Notes: a model not told the origin generated them from the sequence alone. 64,000 nucleotides of DNA from Hymenobacter sp. YIM 151500-1 (GCF_025979885.1 NZ_CP110139.1:1550001-1614000), one strand, 5' to 3'; shown: positions 8,418 through 18,233, counted from the stretch's first letter. Made by a program: numbers and translations.

Positions 8418-9326
8418 TTAAAGGTACTTTTCGCCCAATTCCCGCCGGAAGGCCTGGGCTGTATAGCCCGTTACTTTCTTGAAAAACTTGTGGAAGTAAG
8501 AGGGGTCCTCAAAGCCCAGGGCAAACGCTACTTCCTTGGCCGACAACGCACTGTGCGTCAGCAGGCGCTTGGCTTCCAGCGCCCGCCGCTCGTCGATGAG
8601 GACGCCGGCCGACTGGCCCACCACGGCCTGCGTGGCGGCGGTAAGCCGGCGGGGCGTGAGGGAAAGGCGCGCGGCGTAGTCGGCCACGCCGTGCAGGCGG
8701 CTGAACTCGGCGTCGAGCAGCTGGCGAAAGCGCAAAAAGGTAGCGTGGGCGGGGTCCATGGAGTTCAGTACCAGGCCAGGCTGCTGGCGCCGCAGCCGCT
8801 CGGCGCCGGCCAAAAACAACCGCAGGTAGCTGCGGAGCACTTCGGCCGTGGCAAAGTCGGGGGGCCGGGCAAACTCGGCGGCCAGCTGCCCCAGCAGGGC
8901 ATCGAGGGCGGCGGCTTCGGATGGCGGCACGCGCAGCGGCTGGTAGTCGGACTGCACGGTATCAAACAACCGCAGGCAAGTCAGCGAGCTGATGCCGTCA
9001 GGGGCATTGGCCAGAAAGTCATCCGTGAACATAACCAGCACTCCTTCCGGCTCTACCTCTCCCCCGAAGTGGTGAACCTGGCCCGGCGCCAGGCAAAACA
9101 GGGTGCCCGGCGCCACCGGGTAGTCCCGGAAATCGACCGTGTGACGCCCGGCGCCCGCCCGAAACCATACCAGCTCGTAGAAGCGGTGCCGGTGCGGAAA
9201 AGTGGCTATGCCCTCGCCCTGCAACATCTCCGCTACTGACAGCACTTCGATAAGCGGCGCCGTGGGCGGGGCCGCGGGCTGAGCCTGCTGAAATGAATAC
9301 AGCGGAATGGCGGAGTCCGGTTTCAT
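8418..9326 (-). CDS. AraC-family transcriptional regulator
   Basis: DNA-binding regulator with an N-terminal cupin sensor and a C-terminal double helix-turn-helix. The cupin region (about 20-120) shows FPHRHRFYELVWFRAG and the PGQVHHF strand. The C-terminal part (about 195-300) shows DYAARLSLTPRRLTAATQ and the AraC signature AKEVAFALGFEDPSYFHKFF. The 302-residue length is normal. The ATG at 9326 is the first in frame. Its targets may include the nearby secreted hydrolase genes, since a copy of its 3' end also neighbours the MBL gene at 4518-4556; this is inference only. Confidence 0.9.
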   Translation of the reverse strand: MKPDSAIPLYSFQQAQPAAPPTAPLIEVLSVAEMLQGEGIATFPHRHRFYELVWFRAGAGRHTVDFRDYPVAPGTLFCLAPGQVHHFGGEVEPEGVLVMFTDDFLANAPDGISSLTCLRLFDTVQSDYQPLRVPPSEAAALDALLGQLAAEFARPPDFATAEVLRSYLRLFLAGAERLRRQQPGLVLNSMDPAHATFLRFRQLLDAEFSRLHGVADYAARLSLTPRRLTAATQAVVGQSAGVLIDERRALEAKRLLTHSALSAKEVAFALGFEDPSYFHKFFKKVTGYTAQAFRRELGEKYL

Positions 9327-9663
9327 ACGGCCGTGAGCGTAAAGTCAGACAGTGGCAGCAGCGCAGGGCCTCGTGCGCGGGGCCACTTCAGCAGGAGTTC
9401 TGGCATCAGGGAGCGGGCAACAGTGCGCGCCCCGTAAGACTCAAACCTACTTCTTTCTGTTCAAACAGCAGCTACGCCCGCTGGTTCGGGCCCAAGCTAC
9501 GCGGCGCTTTGCACTGCCTGGGCGGTTAGCTGATGGCAGTGCTTTTTGCAGCACCTGAACGGCGTGGAGCCGCACGAGCTGGCGCCTTACCGTCAAACAC
9601 CTCGTCCGCCAAAAGCTTCCGACCAGCCAACCACCTCACCCAGCCTCCCGAGCACACATGAAA

Positions 9664-9695
9664 AAGCCCCTGACCCAACGAACGGGCCAGGAGCT
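9664..9695. terminator. Terminator hairpin after the GH43 gene
   Basis: AAGCCCCTGACCC pairs with GGGCCAGGAGCTT (two mismatches) around AACGAAC. Five A's on the plus side give a T tract for minus-strand transcripts ending at 9737. Confidence 0.65.
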
Positions 9696-9736
9696 TGCTA
9701 TGGAGTTAAGAGGGCTTCCAGCAGGAAGCAAACGGC

Positions 9737-11314
9737 TTAGCGCTGGTTGCGAATGGCGAAGTTGTTGAAAGCCACCGTGCTGGCAGCGCCTTTGGCCAGC
9801 AGCCCCACCCGGATGCCCCGGTCCCAGGGTGGCAAGTAGGTGCCATCGAGGGCGAAGCTGTTGAGGATGACCGGTTGCCAGGCGCCACCGTCGGCATTGT
9901 AGGTGAAGCGGAAACGCTGGCCTCCCCAGGCTTCCAGGCGCAGGTTGAGGGTGCGGCAAGCAGACAAGTTTATTCGGGCCAAACACTGGTACTGGCCGGC
10001 TCGCACGTGCCATACTTGCAAGGAGCCATTGCCGGCCACCAGGGCCAGGGCGTTGGCTGGGTCGCCCACTACGGCCAAGCCGCCAAAGGTGTCCGGGGCC
10101 AGGGAGGGGTAGTGCAGGGCGGCGGTGGCCTTGTAGGTGGCCGTGAACGTGCGCTGGGCTACCAGGGCGCCCAGCACGCCGGTGGGGCTGGCCGTGAGCA
10201 GCAGCTGTCCGTCGCTCACGCCGGCCTCGGGCTGCTGGCCCACCGGCCACTGCCAGGTGCCGGCCAGGCCGGGCCCGCCGAACTGGTCGTCCACATTCAG
10301 TACGCTCACGTCGCGCAGGGGCGCGGCCTGGGGGCTGTTGCCTTCAAACTCGGGCCAGCCTTCCTCGTTCCAGGTAAACTCGCTCAGGATGCCCTGGCGG
10401 CCTACAAACTCGTGGCTGTCGGTGTAGTAGGCGTGGTGGAGCAGAAACCAGCGGCCCTGGTACTCGGCCACGGTGCCGTGGCCGGGGCATTTCCAGGTGG
10501 CGTTTTTCTTGAGAATGGGGTTTTGGGGGCACTTCTCCCAGGGGCCGAGCAGGCTCTGGGCGCGGGCCACGCCGGTGGCGTAGGTGCAGCACTTGCCGCA
10601 GCAGCCATTGCCGGCGTAAAACATATAAAAGTAGCCGCCATGGCGCACGATGGCCGACCCTTCCACCAGGCAGCCCTCCCACTTCTCCGTGTTGCGAAAC
10701 AGCTCTACTTTCTTGCCCACCAGCTTCATCTTCTGCTCATCCAGGCGCTGGGCCCAGATGGGCGTGGGCTTCTTGTAGGCGTTGCCGTCTTCCTTCCACA
10801 CCAGGTACAGCACCCCGTGCTCGTCGCGCATCGGGAAGCCGTCGATGGAGCCGTAGCGCTGGCCCACCAGCGGGCCGTGGTCGGTGTAGGGGCCTTCGGG
10901 CCGGTCGGCCGAGGCTACGCCCACGCACAGGGGGCCGTCTTTTTTGCGAGCCGTGTAGTACACGTAGGTTTTGCCGCCTTCTTCGTGGAAGATTTCCGGC
11001 GCCCAGAAGTTGGCCCCCGCCCAGCCCGGCAAGGAAGCATCGGTGGGAAAGACGTGGCTGACCAGCTCCCAATCCACCAGGTTGTCGGACTTAAACAAGG
11101 GAAACACCGCGCCCCATTCGGCCGAGGTGGCGCTGGCCCAGTACGTATCCCCGATTTTGGCAATGGTGGGGTCGGGGAAGTCGCCCGGCAGCACGATGTT
11201 GGCGTAGCTCGTCAGTGGTGCGGCAGCTACTTCCGGCGCCAGGTGAAAAGCTGAGTTGGTGGCCGTGGAGGCGGTAGAGGAGCAGTCGGTGGGGGCGGCT
11301 GCGTCGGCGGTCAT
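9737..11314 (-). CDS. Glycoside hydrolase family 43 protein (beta-xylosidase/arabinofuranosidase-like)
   Basis: Five-bladed propeller glycosidase acting on xylan or arabinan side chains. The three carboxylates expected for GH43 are visible: base Asp in LPGDFPDPTIAKIGDTYW, the pKa-modulating Asp in GSIDGFPMRD, and acid Glu in LVEGSAIVRHGGYFYMFYA. After the propeller (to about residue 330) comes a beta-sandwich domain (about 345-525) with DQFGGPGLAGTWQW and GLAVVGDPANALALV, as in family members with a GH43 C2 domain. The start is set at the ATG at 11314, 525 residues; the longer frame to 11470 is Phe/Ser-rich and could hide a signal peptide, so the start is uncertain. A cysteine cluster (GNGCCGKCC) is unusual. 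Confidence 0.85.
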   Translation of the reverse strand: MTADAAAPTDCSSTASTATNSAFHLAPEVAAAPLTSYANIVLPGDFPDPTIAKIGDTYWASATSAEWGAVFPLFKSDNLVDWELVSHVFPTDASLPGWAGANFWAPEIFHEEGGKTYVYYTARKKDGPLCVGVASADRPEGPYTDHGPLVGQRYGSIDGFPMRDEHGVLYLVWKEDGNAYKKPTPIWAQRLDEQKMKLVGKKVELFRNTEKWEGCLVEGSAIVRHGGYFYMFYAGNGCCGKCCTYATGVARAQSLLGPWEKCPQNPILKKNATWKCPGHGTVAEYQGRWFLLHHAYYTDSHEFVGRQGILSEFTWNEEGWPEFEGNSPQAAPLRDVSVLNVDDQFGGPGLAGTWQWPVGQQPEAGVSDGQLLLTASPTGVLGALVAQRTFTATYKATAALHYPSLAPDTFGGLAVVGDPANALALVAGNGSLQVWHVRAGQYQCLARINLSACRTLNLRLEAWGGQRFRFTYNADGGAWQPVILNSFALDGTYLPPWDRGIRVGLLAKGAASTVAFNNFAIRNQR

Positions 11315-11470
11315 CAGGGAGCGGGACCCTGCTTCTACTACTTCAAAAGACACAACAGGAGAAAGAAAAGTGAGGGAGAAAGAGTGAAAGGCGAAGCGAA
11401 AGGAAAAGGGCGCAAACGGAGTGGAGCCTGAAGCCAGATGCGTAGGAGGCCGATGGATGCACCCCCGCAC

Positions 11471-12213
11471 CTACCCGAAGGCAAGCGGCATCAGCGAATT
11501 GAAATATTCCATGTCTTACCCAGCAGACCTCCACCCTATTCTTCTCACAGAGCACCAGCACCACCAGCTAAACCCGGAATTCAAAAATGCAATGAAAACC
11601 GTACAAACCAGCTTCCAAGCAGATAATTTCTTTGGTAGAAGCTGGTTACTCCACAAAAGCATAATTCGGGCCAAGGCAACTTTTGGGAAGATAAACTTTA
11701 CCATATTTAATTATAATTTTTCGTATAGCACCTCTTAAACTTCCCCTCGAAGCTACCTGGGTGCACGAAGAACAAGTGAGCGGCTGAGCTACGCTTACCT
11801 GCCAAGTGCTCCACAAGTACTAGGCTTGAGCCTGGAAAAGGTGGTATGGAAGCGTACCCGAATTGGACGTTACTGCTGGCTGACACCTGGCCTGGGAACA
11901 CCCTTACTTGTTTGGCCTGCTCCTGTCAGAAGAGGTTTGCAGTAACTGTTGCAGCGTCTAGCCATTGTAGCGCCCCTTGGCTACGCCGACCGACTGGTTG
12001 GCTAACTCTCAGGTTTACCTGCTCCGCAACGTGGGCCGGTAAGAAGCTGGTGCAGTCAAGCCCCGTCTCAAAAAATTTCTCCCGAAGCATCTTCTGTTGC
12101 GTTGGGCCCAGGCAACGGATAGCGGGTATCATCCATCTACCCGTTTCGAGCCGAATGCATAGCCCTTTCCGCGTCTTTGTCCTAAAGCTGAAAAGATTTA
12201 TCATAAATTTTTC
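11471..12213. other. Intergenic stretch with no gene recognised
   Basis: About 740 bases, less GC-rich than its surroundings, between the GH43 gene and the promoter of the barrel gene. Short frames here have no recognisable product, domain or codon pattern. I see no hairpin with a T tract. Confidence 0.5.
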
Positions 12214-12253
12214 AAAGGTACCTTGCGTTACATAGTACCTTTTCCTACATTTG
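12214..12253 (+). promoter_or_regulatory. Promoter with overlapping palindromic operator
   Basis: A TTG at 12223-12225, then 20 nt, then TACATTTG at 12246-12253, fit the Bacteroidota housekeeping promoter. An exact 8-bp inverted repeat, AAAGGTAC (12214-12221) and GTACCTTT (12235-12242), straddles the -33 element. That position suits a repressor that blocks the polymerase; the regulator is not identifiable here. Confidence 0.6.
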
Positions 12254-12527
12254 TCTCAGTGATTGGTTGAACTCCGGCTTCGGCCGCCGTCCTGCGCTGC
12301 TGCGGGACCCCGGCCGGAGCCCACCACCCTTCCCGCCGCCAGTTGGGCGCGGGGCAACCGGGCCCGGCGCAACTACCGTTGCGGGGCCACGGCGGCGCGG
12401 GGTGGGCGCGGCTGCCTCCGGCAGTCAGCTACCTGCCGATGATTTCCTGCCACGAGCAGCCGGTGGAACCGCGGCCACCGGTACCGGCTTCGTGCTGCCT
12501 GAATCTTCCACTTTCCCTCTTTCTCCG

Positions 12528-15023
12528 ATGGCAACTTTCTTACTCGCCAGCCGGGCCCTGCGGGGCCTGGGGTTCCTCGCTATGCTCTTTCCGCTGGCGG
12601 CCGCGGCCCAGCAACAACCCCCTGCCCGCCTGAGCGGCACCCTGCTCGACCAGAGCACCAGTCAGCCCCTGCCCTTCGCCAACGTGGTGCTGCTGCGGGC
12701 CCAGGACTCCAGCTTTGTGGCCGGGGCCGAAACCGCCGAAAATGGCACGTTTGCCCTGGAAAAGCTGAGCCTGGGCACGTACGTGCTGAAGGCTACGGCG
12801 GTAGGCTACCAGGGCCTGCGCCGCTCCGTCACGCTGACCACCACGGCCCCCGACCTGGCCCTGGGCACCTTGAAAGCGGCGCCCACGGCCACCCAGCTGC
12901 GAGGCGTGACGGTGACCGGCGAGCGGGCCACTGTGCAGAACGAGCCGGGCAAGCGCATCATCAACGTGGAAAAGGACCTGGCCAGCGTGGGCGGCATGGC
13001 TACCGACGTGCTCCGCAACGTGCCCTCGGTGGCCGTAGACGCCAACGGCGCCGTGAGTTTGCGCGGCTCCTCCAACCTCACCATCCTGATTGACGGCAAG
13101 CCTTCGGGCGGCACCAACGGCAGCCCCGGCCTGCGCCTCGACCAGATTCCGGCCTCCCGCATTGCGCGGGTAGAAGTGATTACCAACCCTTCGGCCAAGT
13201 ACGACGCCCAGGGCACGGGCGTCATTAATATTATCCTGAAAAAGCAGACCAAGGACGGCGTAAATGGCCAGGCCAGCCTGCTGGGCGGCACCGGCGACAA
13301 GTACAACGCCAGCCTGAGCCTGAACCGCCACCACGGCCCGGCCAACTGGAGCCTGAGCTACGACCGTCAGGACGAGGAATACCGCAACCGCGCCACCACC
13401 AGTCAGACGGCCCTGGGCCCGGCCGGCCCCGTAACGACGCGCCAGGAAGGCACGGGCGTGGAGCGCAACTTCTCCCATTCCCTGCGCCTGGGCCTGGAGT
13501 ATGAACTCACGAAAGAGCAGAGCCTGAGCCTGAGCGTGGCCCCTACCCTGCAAGGCGAAACCGACCGCGCCACTCAGCTGCTCAGCACGCAGCGGCCCGG
13601 CGCAGCGCCCACCTCCCAGCGCGGCACCCAGCAGCTGGATGTGGACGTGCGGGTGCTGGAAAACTCGGCCAGCTACCGCCGCACCTGGGCCGCCCACCCC
13701 GGCCGGGAGCTGACGGCTACGGGCGTGGCCGTGCTGATTGGGGCCGATGTGCCCGTAACCCAAACCATGGGCGGCGGCCCCCTGCTGGGCTGGCGGCAGC
13801 GCATGGACGTGAATTTTAACCTGTACATGGGCCAGGTAGACTACACGCACCCACTGGCGGCCGGCAAGGGCAAGCTGGAAACCGGCCTGCGCGTGCAGCG
13901 CCAGGGCAGCCGCGGCGTAGCCGACCTGCTAACCCAGGTGCCCGATGCCCCCGGCGAGTACCGCCGCGACCCGGCCCGCTCCCTGGCGTACAATTTCCGG
14001 GAGCTGGTGCCGGCGGCCTACGCCACCGTGCAGCGCAGCTGGGAAGGCGGCTGGCAGGCCGAAGGCGGTCTGCGCACCGAGTACACCAGCACCCGCGGGG
14101 CCGTAAACGGGGGCCAGGGCCGGTTTGAGCTGGGCTACCTGGGCGTGTTTCCGACGGCCAGCCTGGCCCGCAGCTTCGGCCGGGCCGACTCGGCCCGCGG
14201 GGGAGAAAAGCCCCAGCGCCTCCAGCTGAGCTACGCCCGCCGCCTCAACCGCCCCAATTTTATGCAGCAGCTGGCCGTACCAATCTACCAGGACCCGCGC
14301 TTCTACCGCCTCGGCAACCCGGCCCTGCGCGCCGAGTTCAGCCACAACCTGGAGCTGGGCCACCAGCTGAGCTTGCCGGGCGGGGCCGAAATCACCACTA
14401 CGCTGTTCGGGCGCTTCACCAACGGGGCCATCCAGCGCCTGCGCAACGTGGACTCGGTGGCCACGCGCCTGAACCCCGAGGCGGGCCTGGTACTGGTTGA
14501 AACCTACCGCAACTTTGGGAGCACCACCAACGCGGGCCTGGAGCTGACCTGGAGCCAGCCACTCACGAAATGGTGGCGCGTGCAGGCCAGCGGCTCGGTG
14601 TACCGCTCCCAGATTCAAACCAACGCCGGCCAGGACAACGCCCGCCGGGCCTGGGCCGCCGACGCCCGCCTCAGCCAGAACTTCACGCCCACGCCCCAGC
14701 TCGACGTGCAGCTGACGGGCACCGTGGAATCGGCGGTGCTCACGGCCCAGGGGCGGCGCCTGCCCACCGGCGGCCTCGACGTGGCCCTGCGCCAGCGCCT
14801 ACTCCAGAACCGCGCCGCCCTCACCCTGCGCGTGTCCGACGTATTCAACACCCAGGTGCGCCAGTCGGAAGTAAATACCCCCGAGCTGACGGCCCGCTTC
14901 TACCGCAAACCTGAAACGCGGGTGGGCTGGCTGGGCTTCACGTGGTACGTGGGGGCCGCCAAAGCCAAGGCTGGCCGCATCGATGGTGGCCCCAAAGGCG
15001 GCGGAGGTGGGTTCGGCGGCTAA
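12528..15023 (+). CDS. Outer-membrane TonB receptor-like barrel protein
   Basis: Outer-membrane beta-barrel of the TonB-dependent receptor group. After a signal peptide ending in AAAAQQQ come a carboxypeptidase-regulatory-like domain (about 35-115, LSGTLLDQSTSQPLPFANVV), a plug domain (about 120-235, with VLRNVPSVAVDANGAVSLRG and VEVITNPSAKYDAQGTGVI) and a barrel of the OMP_b-brl_3 type to residue 831. The start ATG at 12528 is chosen because it begins a good signal peptide; the open frame runs back to a TTG at 12267 with proline/glycine-rich nonsense. The leader is therefore about 265 nt. The C-terminus ends in an odd GGPKGGGGGFGG tail. Substrate unknown. Confidence 0.88.
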   Translation: MATFLLASRALRGLGFLAMLFPLAAAAQQQPPARLSGTLLDQSTSQPLPFANVVLLRAQDSSFVAGAETAENGTFALEKLSLGTYVLKATAVGYQGLRRSVTLTTTAPDLALGTLKAAPTATQLRGVTVTGERATVQNEPGKRIINVEKDLASVGGMATDVLRNVPSVAVDANGAVSLRGSSNLTILIDGKPSGGTNGSPGLRLDQIPASRIARVEVITNPSAKYDAQGTGVINIILKKQTKDGVNGQASLLGGTGDKYNASLSLNRHHGPANWSLSYDRQDEEYRNRATTSQTALGPAGPVTTRQEGTGVERNFSHSLRLGLEYELTKEQSLSLSVAPTLQGETDRATQLLSTQRPGAAPTSQRGTQQLDVDVRVLENSASYRRTWAAHPGRELTATGVAVLIGADVPVTQTMGGGPLLGWRQRMDVNFNLYMGQVDYTHPLAAGKGKLETGLRVQRQGSRGVADLLTQVPDAPGEYRRDPARSLAYNFRELVPAAYATVQRSWEGGWQAEGGLRTEYTSTRGAVNGGQGRFELGYLGVFPTASLARSFGRADSARGGEKPQRLQLSYARRLNRPNFMQQLAVPIYQDPRFYRLGNPALRAEFSHNLELGHQLSLPGGAEITTTLFGRFTNGAIQRLRNVDSVATRLNPEAGLVLVETYRNFGSTTNAGLELTWSQPLTKWWRVQASGSVYRSQIQTNAGQDNARRAWAADARLSQNFTPTPQLDVQLTGTVESAVLTAQGRRLPTGGLDVALRQRLLQNRAALTLRVSDVFNTQVRQSEVNTPELTARFYRKPETRVGWLGFTWYVGAAKAKAGRIDGGPKGGGGGFGG

Positions 15024-15147
15024 GAATAAGAAGCTGTTGGCGTTAGTTTTTGTAGCGTCCGGACCCTGTAGCGACGCCGACCTGTGGTTTGCATTGCTAC
15101 AGCGGGTTGACCAACTGGTTAGCTAACGCCAACAGCTTCTTATTCTT
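15022..15147. repeat. 25-bp perfect inverted repeat with 76-nt interior
   Basis: 15022-15046 is the exact reverse complement of 15123-15147 (arm begins AAGAATAAGAAGCTGTTGG). The left arm overlaps the last two bases of the TAA stop of the barrel gene. It may serve as a terminator-like structure or be a small mobile palindromic element. Confidence 0.8.
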
Positions 15148-15203
15148 TCGTCAGCTTTCTGCTTGTCAGACTGTTACACCGCTCTTGCAAATCTAAGTTG
15201 CTG

Positions 15204-15242
15204 CCACCCCCACCTCTCCTTTCTAAGGAGGCGTGGGGGTGG
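15204..15242. repeat. C/G-rich hairpin related to the CCCTCTCC element
   Basis: CCACCCCCAC at 15204 pairs with GTGGGGGTGG at 15233, enclosing CTCCTT/AAGGAG. Sequence and layout resemble half of the element at 42532-42797. The rest of the 15148-15702 gap shows no gene. Confidence 0.55.
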
Positions 15243-15702
15243 TTGGCTAGGAGGCATAACGGTAGGAAATACCTTCGGCATGAATTACCTGCCGACTATT
15301 GCGCAATGGACGCGCATTATGCTCCCACTACTATCGGGCAGCCAGGTATACCAGGTATAAGGCGTGGGCAGGGCGCGCCAACCGTCAGTTCGTTGGGGCG
15401 GTGCTGTAGCTGGCCCGCGCCGGGGCCACTGGCAGGACCTGCCTGCCGAGTAAGGCAATGGGCCTACCACCTGCACCCGTTTCCAGCCGTGGGCCCGCAA
15501 ACAGTGTGGGCCAAAGTTTTTGCCGCTGTCTTGCAGAGGGAAAACGACAGAATTATATTACTTATCCAACTAAATTTAGTGCAATACCCCTTGTATACTT
15601 ACATATCTGTAGCACTCAGCTTCGGCTTGCTGCCTGGGAATTGAGTTGGGTCTAGACTGTTCTTCTCTTTTCGTCACCCTTTTCCACCAAACCCCACCTT
15701 CT

Positions 15703-18054
15703 ATGAAACATGCTTATTTCTCTCGTTCCCAAGGTCTGACCTGGTTGGCGGCCTGGCTACTGTGGCTGGGGCCACTGGTTGCACTGGCGCAAACCATCAA
15801 CGTGGGTCCATCCCGTACGTACCCCACCTTGCGTTCGGCGGTGCTGGCCGGGGCCGTAGTTTCCGGTACCACAGTCAAGATTGACGACGGCACCTACACC
15901 GACGTGTGCCGCATCCAAAACCTTACGAACGTAACCATTACCAGCAATTCCGGCCGGGCTGGTGGCGTCATCTTCGACGGCGGCAGCCAGGATAACCTGG
16001 AAGACCGCAAAGCCATGATTCTGGTCATCAACAGCCCAGGAACTGCAATTATTGGCATTCGTTTCCGCAACGTGGGCCTGGGCGGAGAAGCCGGTTTAGC
16101 GGCCCGGGGCCGCGGGGCTGGCAACCAGGCTGGCATCCGCTTCGAGAAGTTCACCACGGGCACCGGGCGCGTGAGTTACTGCTCGTTTGACAACTGCGTA
16201 ACGGGCGTATTCACGGAAACCAACGACTTCAACCTGGACCTGACCATCGACCACTGCGACTTCGGCCGGGAAGTGTCCAATGGCCAGGCTCGCGACGGTG
16301 GCTCCCACGACATCTACGTGAACCGGATTAAGTCGCTGACCGGCATCGACAACAACTTCTACGGCAACCCCTACGGCAACAACACCAAGTCAAGGGCGTG
16401 GAACACAACCATTAGCGGGGGCTACAACGCCAACTACGCCAGCCGGTGCTTAGACCTTCCCAACGGGGGGCGCTACAGCGTGAGCGGAGGAATTTACGCG
16501 CGCGGAGCCGGGGAAAACAATCAGCTTTTCGCTTACGCCGAGGAATATCCTAGCGCCGACGACCCTCAGAACAACGGCCTCTACAGCGGCACTATCAGCG
16601 GAATTACGCTGCGCGTCAACAACCGCGTGGGTGTCTGGAATGCCGGGGCTGGTACTACCATGGCGTTTACCAACGTCACCTACGAATGGTACGGCTCGGG
16701 TACTGCTACCACCAGCGTAATTGGTCCGGGCGCCGTCACGGGGCTGGTAGCCTCGGGCACCGCAACGGCAGCTACCTTGCCCGCTCCACCCCCAGCGGTG
16801 TCCAGCTCCGCCGCCCCGCCGCCACCGCCGACCAACCTACGCCCGGCCGATAGTCCGGCCAGCACGGTGGCAGGCCTCTCGTACCAGTACTACGAGTTGA
16901 CGGGGATGACCAAGCTGCCCGACTTCGCCACCCTTACCCCCGCTGCCAGCGGCACGGTTTCGACCTTTGACCTGGCCCCGCGCAAGCGCAACGACGATTT
17001 CGCCTTCCGTTACACGGGCTACGTGCGCGTTCCGGCCGACGGCACCTATACCTTTTATACGTCGTCGGACGACGGGTCGCGCCTCTACATCGGCTCGCAG
17101 TTGGTCGTGGACAACGATGGTAGGCACGGGACGCAGGAACGTAGCGGCACAATTGGCCTCAAGGCCGGCTTGCACGCCATCACCGTCACGTTCTTCGAGG
17201 CCTACGGCGGGCAAGTGCTCAGCGTAAGCTATGCAGGCGGCGGCCTAAGCAAGCAAGTAATTCCGGGCAGCGCCCTGGTTTCGGCCCCGGTTTCGGCGGG
17301 CGGAATTGTCTCGGGCGGGGTGTATCGTTTGCTGGCGCGGCACTCGAACAAGGCCCTGGACGTGGCCTACAATTCGGCCGAGAGCCAAGCCACGGTGTGG
17401 CAGCACACGGTTAACGGCGACGGAGCCCAGCGCTGGGTGCTGCAGCTGCAGAGCGACGGGGCCTATACGCTCACCCACGAGGGCACGAGCATGTGCCTGG
17501 ACGTGCAGGGTAACTCGGCCGACAACGGAGCCTTGGTGTGGCAGTACACAGCCAACGGCGGCGATGCCCAGCGCTGGTTCATCGAGCCCACCACTGATGG
17601 CTACGTCAAGCTTCGCCACAAGGGTACGGACAAGGTGCTGGACGTGCTCGGGGGCGAAGACAGGCTCGCCGACGGCGACCGGGTAGGACAGTGGGAGTAC
17701 AAGGGCAGCCGCAACCAGCAGTGGAAGCTCGAGCTGCTGCAAAACCCCGCGGCCCGCACCAGCGCCACGGCCGCCAGAACGCCGGCCCTGGCCGCTGACG
17801 GGGAAGCGGCCAGCCTGTCGGTGTACCCCAACCCTAGCTTTGGCAAGGGCACGCTGGCAGTGACGGCCAAGACGCCGCAAACGGCGCAGGTATACGTGCA
17901 CAACCTTCAGGGCGAGCTGGTAAGCTCACTGAGCGTGCCTGTGCACGCCGGCAAGACCGACTTTAAACTGCCTGGCACGCTGGCTCCGGGTACCTACCTG
18001 GTTAAGACCCGCCTCGACGGGCAGGACCTAAGCTTCACTCTTCAAGTTCAGTGA
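15703..18054 (+). CDS. Secreted beta-helix, PA14 and ricin-type lectin protein with T9SS type A domain
   Basis: Probable extracellular polysaccharide-binding or -cleaving protein. The signal peptide ends at LVALAQ. Then come a right-handed parallel beta-helix (about 30-350, opening with TINVGPSRTYPTLRSAVLAG), a PA14 domain (about 385-525, with VPADGTYTFYTSSDDGSRLY), a ricin-type beta-trefoil (about 540-690, with three Q-x-W-like repeats such as AQRWVLQ, AQRWFIE and NQQWKLE) and a type A sorting domain (about 715-783, SVYPNPSFGKGTLAV). The start at 15703 is the ATG that begins the signal peptide. No catalytic residues of a known lyase family could be assigned with confidence. Confidence 0.85.
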   Translation: MKHAYFSRSQGLTWLAAWLLWLGPLVALAQTINVGPSRTYPTLRSAVLAGAVVSGTTVKIDDGTYTDVCRIQNLTNVTITSNSGRAGGVIFDGGSQDNLEDRKAMILVINSPGTAIIGIRFRNVGLGGEAGLAARGRGAGNQAGIRFEKFTTGTGRVSYCSFDNCVTGVFTETNDFNLDLTIDHCDFGREVSNGQARDGGSHDIYVNRIKSLTGIDNNFYGNPYGNNTKSRAWNTTISGGYNANYASRCLDLPNGGRYSVSGGIYARGAGENNQLFAYAEEYPSADDPQNNGLYSGTISGITLRVNNRVGVWNAGAGTTMAFTNVTYEWYGSGTATTSVIGPGAVTGLVASGTATAATLPAPPPAVSSSAAPPPPPTNLRPADSPASTVAGLSYQYYELTGMTKLPDFATLTPAASGTVSTFDLAPRKRNDDFAFRYTGYVRVPADGTYTFYTSSDDGSRLYIGSQLVVDNDGRHGTQERSGTIGLKAGLHAITVTFFEAYGGQVLSVSYAGGGLSKQVIPGSALVSAPVSAGGIVSGGVYRLLARHSNKALDVAYNSAESQATVWQHTVNGDGAQRWVLQLQSDGAYTLTHEGTSMCLDVQGNSADNGALVWQYTANGGDAQRWFIEPTTDGYVKLRHKGTDKVLDVLGGEDRLADGDRVGQWEYKGSRNQQWKLELLQNPAARTSATAARTPALAADGEAASLSVYPNPSFGKGTLAVTAKTPQTAQVYVHNLQGELVSSLSVPVHAGKTDFKLPGTLAPGTYLVKTRLDGQDLSFTLQVQ

Positions 18055-18116
18055 GATACACCCAGGAGAACTAGCTCTAAGCTGCAGTGTAGGTTTGCAA
18101 CTCAGTAAGACTCCGT

Positions 18117-18150
18117 AAAAGCGCCCCGGTCACTTGGCCGGGGCGCTTTT
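18117..18150. terminator. Rho-independent terminator with 13-bp perfect stem
   Basis: AAAAGCGCCCCGG pairs exactly with CCGGGGCGCTTTT around an 8-nt loop, 60 nt past the stop of the beta-helix protein gene. Confidence 0.9.
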
Positions 18151-18199
18151 CCCTATGCAGCAATTGCCAGGCCAGCCATCCGCGCTGAGCTCCAGGCCG

Positions 18200-18207
18200 T
18201 ATCTTCG
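18200..18207 (+). promoter_or_regulatory. -7 box of the DUF2459 gene
   Basis: TATCTTCG lies 26 nt before the ATG at 18234. It supports that ATG over the GTG at 18216. Confidence 0.5.
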
Positions 18208-18233
18208 CGGCTCCGGTGCCAGGCCGGCCGAGT

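Noticed and set aside
12540..13850. 436-codon minus-strand frame inside the barrel gene
   Set aside because: Composition rich in Ala/Gly/His/Gln with no motif; the plus strand encodes a clear signal peptide, plug and barrel.
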